Source of the DNA: CAYSFW01 sp964620675
Lineage (GTDB): Bacteria; Pseudomonadota; Gammaproteobacteria; UWMA-0217
NCBI GenBank assembly: GCA_964620675.1
Contig: CAZUJU010000003.1
Location: 50,010-114,009 of the forward strand
DNA: 64,000 nt
Reading direction: 5' to 3'
Part shown: one piece after another, positions 8,711 to 17,306 of the stretch
Numbering within the stretch: position 1 is the stretch's first letter
Layout of the letters: each line of letters opens with the position of its first letter
Position numbers and translations under genes: made by a program
Notes under the pieces: generated by a model
What the model was told of the DNA's origin: nothing
The model's input: only the letters and a program-made list of their open reading frames with translations
The model's database searches: none

Positions 8711-9451
8711 ATGTATCCATACAGAACGACCATCGAGAATCAGTATCCTGACGGCGCTCAAGGGCAGCGCGGTTCCAGCTCGCAGAAGTATCTGCGCAAT
8801 TCACATCAAAGCAAGGGTCGGGATTTCGCGTCGGTTTATTACGCCTACGGCAAGAGCGCGGCGGTCGAGTTCGCCTGTGATGAGACCAAAAAGCAGCGCA
8901 TCAACACCATCACCTTGCACGCCGCCAGCGCGCGCCCGGACGAACCGCACGGGTACGACTGGAACAATAAGACGACGATTCAGTTACCGCGCAACGAATT
9001 GTTGTCGATGGCCGCCGTGATGCTCGGGCTGCTGCCGAAGTCGGAATTCAAGCACCACAGCGCGTACGGCTCCAAGAGCTACTCGCTGGAGCACCAGCGG
9101 GAAAAAATCTTCGTGATGGTGGCGGAAAAGGGTAAGCCGATTCGTGCCGTGGCGCTGGCACCCGAAGATACGTTTCAGGTCATCAGTCTCGTGTTCCGGC
9201 AGATCAAGGCTAACACGCCGTGGCTGTCGGTTATCGAGATCATGCAGCTGATCGAACTCACGGTCGTCAAGATGAAGCTTGCGCGTCTGAATGAGGATGG
9301 CGAGTTTAGAAGCAGCATCCATATGCACGACGACGATGACGAGTATTTCGACGATGACGAACCGGGCGACGAACACGACGAAAATTTCAATGTCGCAGAA
9401 CCGTCCGAGAAGCTAGGCAAGGATGAGCCGGAAGGTGACGACGAAGTTTAA
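8711..9451 (+). CDS. Uncharacterised protein with a Whirly/MRP-like core and acidic tail
   Basis: A 246-residue protein of no family I can name with certainty. By eye, residues ~45-172 follow the order of plant Whirly proteins: YGKSAAVEF (compare KGKAALS), YDWNNKTTIQLPRNELLSMA (compare YDWSRKQ...LS-TEIG), SEFKHH (compare CEFFHD), two strands, then a helix ending TPWLS (compare LIGW). Whirlies bind single-stranded DNA as tetramers. A predicted helix follows (173-193). The last ~45 residues are highly acidic (runs of D/E), as in SSB or Whirly tails that mask or recruit partners. GAGGA upstream of the ATG supports the start. The assignment is inference from a remembered pattern; the gene itself is secure. 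Confidence 0.8.
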   Translation: MYPYRTTIENQYPDGAQGQRGSSSQKYLRNSHQSKGRDFASVYYAYGKSAAVEFACDETKKQRINTITLHAASARPDEPHGYDWNNKTTIQLPRNELLSMAAVMLGLLPKSEFKHHSAYGSKSYSLEHQREKIFVMVAEKGKPIRAVALAPEDTFQVISLVFRQIKANTPWLSVIEIMQLIELTVVKMKLARLNEDGEFRSSIHMHDDDDEYFDDDEPGDEHDENFNVAEPSEKLGKDEPEGDDEV

Positions 9452-9474
9452 CGTCGCGTTTTAGCCTCACTGTG

Positions 9475-9510
9475 GCGCATGGATCGGGATACGGGTTCCG
9501 GTCCATGCGC
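9475..9510. terminator. 13-bp stem-loop after the Whirly-like gene
   Basis: GCGCATGGATCGG pairs with CCGGTCCATGCGC (one G-T pair) around a 10-base loop, 24 bases after the stop codon. No T-tract follows on the plus strand. It lies between convergent genes and probably stops or protects transcripts. Confidence 0.5.
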
Positions 9511-9639
9511 GCCGAAGATTCCGCAATCAGCCAGCCAGAGTCCGTTCGTTCGACGTATGCACGGTTGCTAGCAACAAACATGCTATTTTACATAATATAA
9601 ATTATACGCATATCAGCTTGCGGATCTTGCTGGCATTCA

Positions 9640-9996
9640 TCACGCCGCGGGGTTTCGAAGTTCTCCAACCAGTCGGACGACCAAGCCGTCAATTCGTTCG
9701 AACTCGGCCGGATCCACAATCGCGTCACGCTCAAGCAAAGCCCTGATCAGGATGTCTGCCTGTTTGGCCAGCTCCCCGATCGCGTCGAATCCATAGGCGC
9801 CGGCCGACCCGCTTAAACGATGAATACTGAGCTTGAGGCTTTGCCATTGCGCCCGATCGTCGGGATGATCGAGCAGTGTGGTGCGCGACGCCTCGATTGA
9901 ATCGGCTTTTTCGCCCAGTGAATCGATGTATCGGTGCAGCAAGGCCTGCGTCGCGGAACTCGTAAAGTCGTTCATGGGTGGTACGTTCGGCGTCAC
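9640..9996 (-). CDS. Hpt (histidine phosphotransfer) domain protein
   Basis: A 118-residue four-helix phosphotransfer protein. The phosphorylatable His59 lies in SIHRLSGSAGAYGF, a textbook Hpt motif, and the rest is amphipathic helix. A GTG start is chosen because it overlaps the stop of the hybrid kinase as GTGA, giving tight coupling; an ATG 21 bases later is possible. It is the last gene of the six-gene signalling operon and probably passes phosphate from the kinase receiver to a downstream regulator, either the OmpR-type protein at the operon head or one elsewhere. Confidence 0.85.
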   Translation of the reverse strand: MTPNVPPMNDFTSSATQALLHRYIDSLGEKADSIEASRTTLLDHPDDRAQWQSLKLSIHRLSGSAGAYGFDAIGELAKQADILIRALLERDAIVDPAEFERIDGLVVRLVGELRNPAA

Positions 9997-11501
9997 GCTT
10001 GAGGATTGAGTATCTGTCCGAGCGCTTCAATCAACTGCTTTTTGCTGACGGGTTTGCTGACGACCAGATTGCAGCCGTAGGCAATCGCGCGCTCGCGCAC
10101 GTCGGCGCTGGTATCGGAGGTCAGCAGCAAAATGGCCTGGTTGGGTTGTTTCGCACGGAGTTGATACGCGATGTCGGCACCGCTCAAGCCACCGTCGAGG
10201 TGATGGTCGACGACGACCAAATCTGGTTGCGATGATTGGAACTCCGCGATAATTTCCGCAATCGTCTGCGGCGCCAAGGGGGTCACTTGGTAACCTGAGT
10301 CGGCGAGATAAAATGCGAGTAATCGCAGGACATCCTCATCGTCGTCGATCAGCAGGATGCGTTGCCGAGTCGGCTCCGCGGCGCGATCAAAGCTTGCCGG
10401 CCCGGGCGTCCGGCGATCATTCGGCGGATCCGGCCTGGGGATGGTGTCGAACTGGCACGGCAAATCGAGCACGACAGTGGTGCCCCATTCCTCGACGCTG
10501 GCCATGCGCAGCTCACCACCCAGTTCTTTAACGATCTCGCTAACCACGCTGAGCCCGATGCCGACCCCCACGACACCGGATGAATTGCGCGCGCGAAAAA
10601 ACGGCTGCAACACCGCCTCGAGTTCGTCGCGCGGAATGCCGGAACCGGTATCCTCGATCGTAATGTTCAGAACCTCACCGGTCCGTCGCGCCGACAATGA
10701 AACAATCCCATCACGGGTAAATTTAACGGCGTTACCCGCTAGGTTTAGCAGCGCCTGTTTCAGTCGGTTGCGATCCAAAACGGGCCAGAGGTCCGCACCC
10801 GACTCGAGATAGAGATTGAGGCCGATGCCCTTGATCCCCGCTTCGTGGGCGAACAACTCGATCACTTCCTGCAACAATTCGCCGAGATTAAACGCTGCAG
10901 CAGCCGCGCCCGAGGGCGCGTGGCCGGCGTCTCTGGCCATAATGTCATCAAGTAAATCAAGTAAATATCGCGAATTATTCGTAATGATTCGCAATTGTGG
11001 ATCGATCCCAGCGGCGGCCGGTACGGTTTCGCGCAGCCAATCGCAGTATCCCGCGATATTGAACAGCGGATTCCTGATCTCATGCGCCAGCGTCGCGAGT
11101 TTATGCGCACTCGCTCGTGCCTCGGTGCGCTGTTGCAGCTCGTTTGCCAGCAGCGTTTCGTTCATGCGCTGCTGCAGCGGGCGCTGCCGGCTCCAGAGGT
11201 TCGACACGTCCACCAGCAGCACGTCGTAGCCATCAGCGCGTGGAAAAACGTGAATATCGGCCGGCGTTCCCGCGCCCAGTGCGATCATTTCGAGCGATTT
11301 ATGGTTTGTGGTATCGAGCCCCACCAGCATGGGTAGCAGATCTTCCGCGCGCTGCGGCTCGGTGGCCGATAGCTGGATTCCAAAACGCTTCAAATCGCCC
11401 TCATGGCGAATGAGCCCTTGCTGAGCGTCGAACGCGAGTATCGCGGTCGGCGCGCTGGCCGCTTTCAGTAATGCGAGCGGATCGGGCGCTTCGCGGCGCA
11501 T
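9993..11501 (-). CDS. Hybrid sensor histidine kinase with C-terminal receiver
   Basis: 502 residues, no transmembrane segment, so probably cytoplasmic. An N-terminal PAS-like region (about 10-100) precedes a dimerisation helix with His140 in AHEIRNPLFNI. The ATPase domain has Asn257 (N box), DTGSGIP at 284-290 (G1) and GVGIGLSVV near 313-320 (G2). A linker leads to a receiver (382-500) with Asp432 as the likely phosphoacceptor and Lys483 in VSKP. The ATG lies two bases after the stop of the GTPase gene; the frame extends further upstream but only inside that gene. The kinase-receiver-Hpt order fits a multistep phosphorelay. The input signal is unknown; the GTPase next door is a possible regulator. 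Confidence 0.9.
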   Translation of the reverse strand: MRREAPDPLALLKAASAPTAILAFDAQQGLIRHEGDLKRFGIQLSATEPQRAEDLLPMLVGLDTTNHKSLEMIALGAGTPADIHVFPRADGYDVLLVDVSNLWSRQRPLQQRMNETLLANELQQRTEARASAHKLATLAHEIRNPLFNIAGYCDWLRETVPAAAGIDPQLRIITNNSRYLLDLLDDIMARDAGHAPSGAAAAAFNLGELLQEVIELFAHEAGIKGIGLNLYLESGADLWPVLDRNRLKQALLNLAGNAVKFTRDGIVSLSARRTGEVLNITIEDTGSGIPRDELEAVLQPFFRARNSSGVVGVGIGLSVVSEIVKELGGELRMASVEEWGTTVVLDLPCQFDTIPRPDPPNDRRTPGPASFDRAAEPTRQRILLIDDDEDVLRLLAFYLADSGYQVTPLAPQTIAEIIAEFQSSQPDLVVVDHHLDGGLSGADIAYQLRAKQPNQAILLLTSDTSADVRERAIAYGCNLVVSKPVSKKQLIEALGQILNPQA

Positions 11502-11503
11502 CG

Positions 11504-11998
11504 TCAAACGACCTTGCGGGTGAGTTCGGTAAACGCGGCCTCGACGCCCTGCCCGCTTAACGCGCTGACTTCGTGCCACACCATTCCGGCCACCCGCTGT
11601 TGGGTCAGCTCGTCCGCCACAATATCGCGTTGTTCAACCAGATCGACCTTGTTGATAAGCCCGATGATAGCGGCCGTCTCGACTACCCTTCGAACCTGCG
11701 CAGCCAATTCCAGCGCGGTGTGAAACGTGCGCCAACGCGTGGAATCGCAGACCAGTAGAATTCCGTCGGCGCCTTCGAGATAGCGCTGCGATACCGTGTC
11801 GAATCGATTCGTCCCTGCGATATCCCAGATGACGAGCCGCACGTTCGCGGTATCGAGTGCGACGTTTTTGGTATCCATCTGGACCCCGAGCGTGGTCTCG
11901 TAGCGCTCGTTGAAGACATTGGTGACGAATCGGCGCACGAGGCTCGACTTGCCCACGCCGAAATCGCCCACTAGGCAAACCTTGCGCCTAGTTTCCAT
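11504..11998 (-). CDS. Rab/Ras-like small GTPase with substituted catalytic Gln
   Basis: A 164-residue Ras-superfamily GTPase. G1 is GDFGVGKSS (11-19), G3 is WDIAGT (58-63), G4 is NKVD (116-119) and G5 is SAL (145-147). The position that is Gln in DxAGQ of Ras is Thr63, so intrinsic hydrolysis may be slow or depend on a partner. No lipidation cysteines are seen at the C-terminus. It overlaps the end of the membrane-anchored protein gene by 11 bases, and the kinase starts two bases after its stop. Such GTPases in bacteria are known beside OmpA-family proteins with the same N-terminal region as its upstream neighbour. Its role here is presumably as a switch between that protein and the kinase (inference). 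Confidence 0.88.
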   Translation of the reverse strand: METRRKVCLVGDFGVGKSSLVRRFVTNVFNERYETTLGVQMDTKNVALDTANVRLVIWDIAGTNRFDTVSQRYLEGADGILLVCDSTRWRTFHTALELAAQVRRVVETAAIIGLINKVDLVEQRDIVADELTQQRVAGMVWHEVSALSGQGVEAAFTELTRKVV

Positions 11999-13130
11999 GC
12001 GGCGCCACGGGTGAAGCCGGCAGGTAGCTGAACAGGCGTATCCGCTCGCGCGGGATGCCGTGGGTGGTGAGCAACCGTTCGAACGTTTCGGTATCCGGCG
12101 TATGGATCAGGCGCAGGGTCCATTGGCGATTACGCCGGTGGTGCTCGATGACGCCCCACCCCGTGGATTCCGTGATCGCGTCGACCAGGCGGGCAAAGCG
12201 CTGGTGTTCGGCATACCGCGTGATGCTGAGCCCGGCACCATATAACACCACGAACAGCGCCACGATCGCGAGCGCCGGGATGGTCTTGCCACGTTGCCGG
12301 CGTCGCCGCGAGGGCTTGATTTCTTCGGTGAGTGCCTGCTCCACCAATTGCCCGAGGATGGGGCTGCGTTCAGGGTCTTCGCTCAAAGCGCGCAACGGGC
12401 CGAGCTGATGGATTTCATCGAGGATGGCCCGCTCACGATCGCGGAAGCCACCGGTTGGCGCGCCATGCACCAACAGCGCGAGCGATGCCGTCGGGCCATG
12501 CAGGAGATAAATGGAACGCGCTCCAAACGCGAGTTTTTCAAGCACTTCGGTACCGCTCGAACTGAACGAGTCGGCAAAAAAATGCTGGATCGCGGTCAAC
12601 ATGCTCGCAATCGCGTCCTCGTCGAGCTTCGATACCCCCTTGCGCACGCGATGGTCCAGCAGCAGACCCGACTGCCGCTCGATCAGAAACGCTTCCTCGA
12701 CCCAGTATTCAAACGTATTGCGCAGGACGAACTCGCGGTATGGGACACCGGCGGAATAGGCTTGCCAGCGCCACGTGAGCGCCTTGATCGAGAGCGAATG
12801 ATCGATGACCGCGTCGATCTTCTCCAGCAACTCCGCGATCATTTCCTGTACGGAGCGGCGGATGGCGGGCAGGATGATCGGAAACAGCAGATCCACGAGC
12901 GCCTGAGGATTTTCCTTGATCGTGCGGCGCAGAGATTTTTCGATCGGACCGCGCAGGGCGTCGGCGAGTCGTGGGCTTTGCTGCTGCGCGGCCCGCAACG
13001 CGTCGGGCAACAGTTCGGCGAGTTCGCGCCGCTTGAGATCGTCGTCGTCGAGGCGACGCTGTAGCGCGCGGAGTTCCTCTCGCTCACCGGCGAGCAAAAT
13101 TGCGCGGAGCTTGGCGAGTTCGTCATCCAT
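11988..13130 (-). CDS. Single-span membrane protein related to the N-terminal half of GTPase-linked OmpA-family proteins
   Basis: 380 residues. The N-terminal ~250 residues are soluble, helix-rich and cytoplasmic by topology; segments such as NPQALVDLLFPIILPAIRRS and EEAFLIERQSGLLLDHRV resemble the conserved N-terminal part of cyanobacterial and proteobacterial OmpA-family proteins encoded beside Rab-like GTPases. A basic patch (RRRRQRGK, ~275-282) precedes one transmembrane helix (~283-303). About 75 periplasmic residues follow, and the peptidoglycan-binding OmpA domain expected there is missing. It overlaps the GTPase gene. It may anchor or recruit the GTPase at the membrane (inference). 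Confidence 0.75.
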   Translation of the reverse strand: MDDELAKLRAILLAGEREELRALQRRLDDDDLKRRELAELLPDALRAAQQQSPRLADALRGPIEKSLRRTIKENPQALVDLLFPIILPAIRRSVQEMIAELLEKIDAVIDHSLSIKALTWRWQAYSAGVPYREFVLRNTFEYWVEEAFLIERQSGLLLDHRVRKGVSKLDEDAIASMLTAIQHFFADSFSSSGTEVLEKLAFGARSIYLLHGPTASLALLVHGAPTGGFRDRERAILDEIHQLGPLRALSEDPERSPILGQLVEQALTEEIKPSRRRRQRGKTIPALAIVALFVVLYGAGLSITRYAEHQRFARLVDAITESTGWGVIEHHRRNRQWTLRLIHTPDTETFERLLTTHGIPRERIRLFSYLPASPVAPHGN

Positions 13131-13262
13131 GGTTTTTCACGCCGCGATTAATGCATTTGCGCCGTTCGGCAAAGTTGGCATCCAAGTTCATGCAGGGGTT
13201 ACAGAGTTTTCGTCGCGGCAAACTGCGAATCCCCGGCGCGCGGACTCGCATGCGTGCCGGGG

Positions 13263-13808
13263 TCAATCGACCTTGCCAGTGATATTTCCCGCGAGCGATG
13301 CCAGAACGCCGGCGAACTGCGAACGGCTCAATTTGTTTTGGTTCAACTCTTCAAGCGACTGCTCGACGCGGTGCCCGAGCGCGGATATTTCAATCTGCAA
13401 GGTGTCATGCGTCTGCTGCGTGCGCTGTTCGACGATCGTTTGTAGCGTTTGGGCAGACGCTTCAGCCGCCACCTGGAGTTGTTGCAGAGATGTCAGAAGA
13501 TCCGTCTCTCCCTGACCTGCTTTTGCCTGCATCGAGGCAAAGCGCTCATCGGTGCCGGCGCGGGTACGCTCAAGTGTCTGCTCAATCGACCTAACGGCCT
13601 GCTCCAGCGTGCCGGAAACAACCTGTATATCGTGCTGCATACGCGCCGCGAGCTCGTCGAGTTGGCGAGTCAGGCGCGTCTCGAGCGCTTCAACGCGCTG
13701 GTGCCATTCGCGAGTCTGGGCACCGAACAACAGCTCGCGCAGTTGCCGCATTTCCGATGATTCGGAAGGCGTCTCCGAAGGCTCAATCTCTTCGATTCTG
13801 GCATTCAT
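13263..13808 (-). CDS. Coiled-coil protein of the signalling operon
   Basis: About 181 residues, almost entirely predicted helix and coiled coil (roughly 25-165), rich in Gln, Glu, Ala and Leu heptads, with no membrane span. No family recognised. The start is uncertain: the ATG at 13808 has no clear ribosome-binding site, and a TTG at 13841, directly abutting the stop of the response regulator, is an alternative. Position between regulator and membrane protein suggests a scaffold or adaptor of the same system. A 130-base spacer separates it from the next gene. Confidence 0.7.
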   Translation of the reverse strand: MNARIEEIEPSETPSESSEMRQLRELLFGAQTREWHQRVEALETRLTRQLDELAARMQHDIQVVSGTLEQAVRSIEQTLERTRAGTDERFASMQAKAGQGETDLLTSLQQLQVAAEASAQTLQTIVEQRTQQTHDTLQIEISALGHRVEQSLEELNQNKLSRSQFAGVLASLAGNITGKVD

Positions 13809-13841
13809 TGGGGCAATGCTGCACTGACGGTTTACTGGCAA

Positions 13842-14531
13842 TCAATAGCGCTCGAGCCGATAGCCATGCTGATAAATGGATTTTAAAACCCAGCCATTCT
13901 CAGGCCCGAGCGTAAGTTTCTTACGGATTCGACTCATATGGGTATCGACGGTGCGGGTGTTCAAGTCACCGCTCTTGCCCCAGACGCTTTCGAGGATGTG
14001 CTTGCGCGAGAGAATTCGCCCTTCGTTGTTGAACATGAATACGGCGAGTTCGTATTCCTTTTGCGTCAAGTCCATAAATTGTTGTCCGAACTCGATCCGT
14101 TGGGTCGAGCGGTCGATGCTGTAGGGGGTGTATTCGAGCCGATCCTCCATGGTCTGATAGGCGACCCGCCGAAACATCGCATTGATTCGGGCCTCAAGTT
14201 CACGCATCCGGATTGGCTTGACCAGATATTCATCCGCGCCGCCGTCCAGCGCTTTGACGATCTCGTCTTCGTTGCCGATAACGGTGACGAATATGATCGG
14301 GACCGCCTTGTCGTAATTGCGCCGAATCCAGGTCATGACGTCCAGGCCGTCCATGTCCGGCAGGATACGATCGATCATTAAAAGATCGAAACTGTCGCTG
14401 CGCAGCTTGCGGATGAGATCCATTCCGGCTTTGAACTTCACGCAGTGGTGACCGGCCTCGACGAGGTAGGTATTGATCAGTTCCGCTTGATCGGGGTCGT
14501 CCTCCAAGAGTGCGATGCGTAGCTTTTGCAT
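13842..14531 (-). CDS. OmpR/PhoB-family response regulator
   Basis: 229 residues: receiver domain (1-118) with acidic pocket Asp11/Asp12, phosphoacceptor Asp54 in MIDRILPDMDG, Thr83 and Lys105 (LVKP), then a winged-helix DNA-binding domain (~130-227) ending RIRKKL...GYRLERY. All key residues are intact. It is first in the six-gene operon, which suggests it controls this operon or outputs the relay to DNA. No orthodox kinase is adjacent; the hybrid kinase plus Hpt downstream are the natural phosphodonors. Confidence 0.92.
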   Translation of the reverse strand: MQKLRIALLEDDPDQAELINTYLVEAGHHCVKFKAGMDLIRKLRSDSFDLLMIDRILPDMDGLDVMTWIRRNYDKAVPIIFVTVIGNEDEIVKALDGGADEYLVKPIRMRELEARINAMFRRVAYQTMEDRLEYTPYSIDRSTQRIEFGQQFMDLTQKEYELAVFMFNNEGRILSRKHILESVWGKSGDLNTRTVDTHMSRIRKKLTLGPENGWVLKSIYQHGYRLERY

Positions 14532-14642
14532 ATTGTTCTAGATTGGATTACCCACAAATTGACCCGGCTAACGAGCTTTGGTCCAAGGTCTTAAATACGC
14601 TAAAAGTATACCCCAGATTTTGCAGTTGCAACAAACGCGCCT

Positions 14643-15995
14643 TCACTGACAGGCCTGCTCGATGGCCACCGTGACGACGGTACCCAACCAACTGAGTTCG
14701 TCCTGCGTAATCACATAGGGCGGCATCAAGTAAACCACATTTCCGAGCGGCCGCAGGATAGCGCCTTGCTTTAGCCCTGCCTGATAGAGCCGAAGTCCGC
14801 GCCGTTCGCGCCAATCATAGGGGGTAGCCGCCGCCTTGTCGCGGACCAGTTCGATTGCCGCGACCATGCCGGTCTGGCGCACATCGCCGACATGGGGGTG
14901 ATCAGTCAGGCCGGCAATCGACGCAGCCATGTGTCGCGCCAGAATCCGGTTATGGTTAAGAGTGTCGTACTCGTCAAAGAGTTCTAGCGTCGCGAGCGCG
15001 GCGGCACAAGCGAGTGGATTGCCAGTATAGGAATGGGAGTGGAGGAATGCGGTGAGCCGCGTGTAATCATCATAGAACCGGCCATAGACCTCGGCGGTTG
15101 TCAGGACGACCGATAGCGGCAGGTAGCCCCCGGTCAAACCTTTCGCGAGACAGAGAAAATCCGGGCTGATGCCGGCCTGCTCGACCGCGAACAGGGTCCC
15201 TGTGCGACCGAAGCCGACCGCGACCTCATCGGCAATGAGATGGACGGCATACCGGTCACAGGCCGCGCGCGCCAAACGCAGATACTCGGGGTCGTACATC
15301 CGCATCGATCCGGCACACTGGATCAGCGGTTCGAGGATGACCGCCGCGATTTCGTCGTGGCGCGCCGCGAGCAGCTGCTCCAGGTGTTCGAACTGGCGCC
15401 GCGCGACGTCCGCGCAGGTCTCGCCCGGCTCGCGCTGAAAACAGTCGGGCGACGGCACCGTCAAGGCCTGCATCAGCAGGGGCTCGTAAGTATCCTTGTA
15501 CAGCGCGACATCGCCGACCGCCAATGCGCCAAGGGTTTCGCCGTGGTAGCTGTTGGCCAGGCAAACGAAACGGGTCTTGCGGGTCTGGCCGCGATTACGC
15601 CAGTAGTGAAAACTCATCTTGAGGGCGATTTCTACCGCCGCAGAGCCACTGTCACCATAAAACGCGTGCACCAGCCCGGGTGGCGCGAGCGCGATCAAAC
15701 GTTCGCTGAGGCGGACGATCGGCTCATGGGTGAAACCGGCGAGCAGCACATGCTCCAGCTCATCGAGCTGGTGTTTAACGGCCGCGTTGATGCGTGGGTG
15801 GGCATGCCCGAACAGGTTGACCCACCAGGAGCTGATCGCGTCGAGATAGCGCTTGCCGTCGTAGTCCTCCAGCCAGACGCCCTGACCGCGCCGAATCGGT
15901 ATCATCGGCAGCTGCTCGTGGTCTTTCATTTGGGTGCAGGGGTGCCACAACACCCGCAAATCGCGTTGCGCCAGTTCGGCATTGTTCGGTGTCAT
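14643..15995 (-). CDS. bioA: Adenosylmethionine-8-amino-7-oxononanoate aminotransferase
   Basis: 450 residues, class III PLP aminotransferase. It makes 7,8-diaminopelargonic acid for biotin, using S-adenosylmethionine as amino donor. BioA features are the N-terminal LWHPCTQMKDHEQLP, DAISSWWVNLFGHAHP, Asp256 in ADEVAVGFGRTG and PLP Lys285 in LAKGLTGG. No other bio gene is in the window, so the pathway is split on this chromosome. It is divergent from the class V aminotransferase. Full length, no defects seen. Confidence 0.95.
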   Translation of the reverse strand: MTPNNAELAQRDLRVLWHPCTQMKDHEQLPMIPIRRGQGVWLEDYDGKRYLDAISSWWVNLFGHAHPRINAAVKHQLDELEHVLLAGFTHEPIVRLSERLIALAPPGLVHAFYGDSGSAAVEIALKMSFHYWRNRGQTRKTRFVCLANSYHGETLGALAVGDVALYKDTYEPLLMQALTVPSPDCFQREPGETCADVARRQFEHLEQLLAARHDEIAAVILEPLIQCAGSMRMYDPEYLRLARAACDRYAVHLIADEVAVGFGRTGTLFAVEQAGISPDFLCLAKGLTGGYLPLSVVLTTAEVYGRFYDDYTRLTAFLHSHSYTGNPLACAAALATLELFDEYDTLNHNRILARHMAASIAGLTDHPHVGDVRQTGMVAAIELVRDKAAATPYDWRERRGLRLYQAGLKQGAILRPLGNVVYLMPPYVITQDELSWLGTVVTVAIEQACQ

Positions 15996-16075
15996 GGCCT
16001 GGGATTCCCGGTTAGTGGCGGCATATCTTCCGCGCGGCTTGTGTCGCGGGGCGAGTTGATAGCATTCTAGCCGGC

Positions 16076-17212
16076 ATGAACTACGCCGACGAATTCTCCC
16101 TCGATCGTGGCCTGATTCACCTCAATCACGCGGGGGTGTCGCCGTGGCCGCGACGGGTGGTCGCAGCGATCGCTACCTTTGCGAGCGAGAACGCCCGCGT
16201 CAGTTCGCTCGATTACGCCAGTTGGCTGGTCGCCGAGCAAGGCCTGCGCGAGCGCCTGCGGCGGCTGATCAACGCGGGCTCCAGCGATTCGATCGCGTTG
16301 CTGAAAAACACCTCCGAAGGACTCTCCACCGTTGCGTTTGGCCTGCCCTGGCGGCGCGGGGATTCGGTGGTCGGAATCGCTCAGGAGTTTCCGTCAAACC
16401 GGGCGGTGTGGGCCGCGCTGGAACCGCGTTACGGGGTGCAATTCCGCGCTGTCGACATCGCTGGCCGCGACGATCCCGAGGCGGCGCTGTTCGACGCCGT
16501 CGATCATTCAACCCGCTTGATCGCGGTGAGCGCGGTGCAATACGCGACCGGATTGCGGATGGATCTCGAACGGATCGGCGCGTTCTGCAACCGCCGTGGG
16601 ATCCTGTTTTGCGTGGATGCGATCCAGCATCTCGGTGCACTGCCATTTGATGTCGAAGCGTTCCAGGCGGATTTCGTCGCCGCCGACGGACACAAGTGGC
16701 TGCTCGCGCCTGAGGGCGTAGCGTTATTCTATTGCCGCGAGACGCAGCTCGAACGCCTTACGCTCAATCAGTACGGCTGGCACATGCAGCAACGGGTGCG
16801 AGACTTCGAGGCCACGCTCAATCCGCCTGCGGCGGACGCACGCCGGTTTGAGGCAGGCAGCCCCAACAACCTCGGCATTCGCGCGTTGTCGGCAAGCCTC
16901 GATCTGCTGCTTGAGATCGGCATGGAACGGGTGGCGGCGGCCATTGCCGAACGCGTCGCCCAGATCGCGGAAGAAGTGGCTCGGCGCGACTGGAACTGGG
17001 TGACGCCGAACGCACCGGAGCGGCGGGCCGGCATCGCCACCTTTTCCATCGCCGGTGTCGACCACCCTGGGCTGTTTCAAAAACTGATCGAAAATCGCGT
17101 ACTTTGCGCCCAACGCGCTGGCGGCATTCGTTTTTCACCCCATTTCCACACCTCCAAGGACGCTGCGGCGCGGGCGTTTCAAGTCATCGACGCGCTCGTT
17201 TCCCGTCCATAA
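16076..17212 (+). CDS. Class V PLP aminotransferase (NifS/isopenicillin-epimerase-like)
   Basis: 378 residues of the fold-type I class V group. Visible are the phosphate-binding region KNTSEGLSTVAFGLPW, Asp181 in FCVDAIQHLG, and PLP Lys207 in ADGHKWLLAPEG. The ending lacks the cysteine loop of true NifS/IscS desulfurases, so it is not a replacement for the missing IscS. Members act as epimerases, kynureninases or cysteine desulfurase-like lyases; the substrate here cannot be named. Transcribed alone, about 95 bases before the next operon. Confidence 0.85.
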   Translation: MNYADEFSLDRGLIHLNHAGVSPWPRRVVAAIATFASENARVSSLDYASWLVAEQGLRERLRRLINAGSSDSIALLKNTSEGLSTVAFGLPWRRGDSVVGIAQEFPSNRAVWAALEPRYGVQFRAVDIAGRDDPEAALFDAVDHSTRLIAVSAVQYATGLRMDLERIGAFCNRRGILFCVDAIQHLGALPFDVEAFQADFVAADGHKWLLAPEGVALFYCRETQLERLTLNQYGWHMQQRVRDFEATLNPPAADARRFEAGSPNNLGIRALSASLDLLLEIGMERVAAAIAERVAQIAEEVARRDWNWVTPNAPERRAGIATFSIAGVDHPGLFQKLIENRVLCAQRAGGIRFSPHFHTSKDAAARAFQVIDALVSRP

Positions 17213-17266
17213 ATCTTGTGCTTAGAAAGGTTTTTGCGCCCAGGCGACGCGTATCTGCGCTATACC

Positions 17267-17284
17267 TTCATACAATCGTTTGAA
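17267..17284. promoter_or_regulatory. Candidate PsrA operator upstream of the thiolase/FadJ operon
   Basis: TTCATAC-AATC-GTTTGAA is an 18-base dyad with one mismatch, fitting the PsrA consensus family (TTCAAAC-N-GTTTGAA). It lies 22 bases before the first ATG of the operon and just after a TATACC that could be a -10 box. A PsrA-like repressor is encoded 14 kb away. Confidence 0.45.
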
Positions 17285-17306
17285 AAGTAATTAAAGGAGG
17301 CCTCTC

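Noticed and set aside
16076..17212. Class V aminotransferase as the missing IscS
   Set aside because: It lacks the cysteine-bearing loop and C-terminal features of cysteine desulfurases, and is not linked to iscR.
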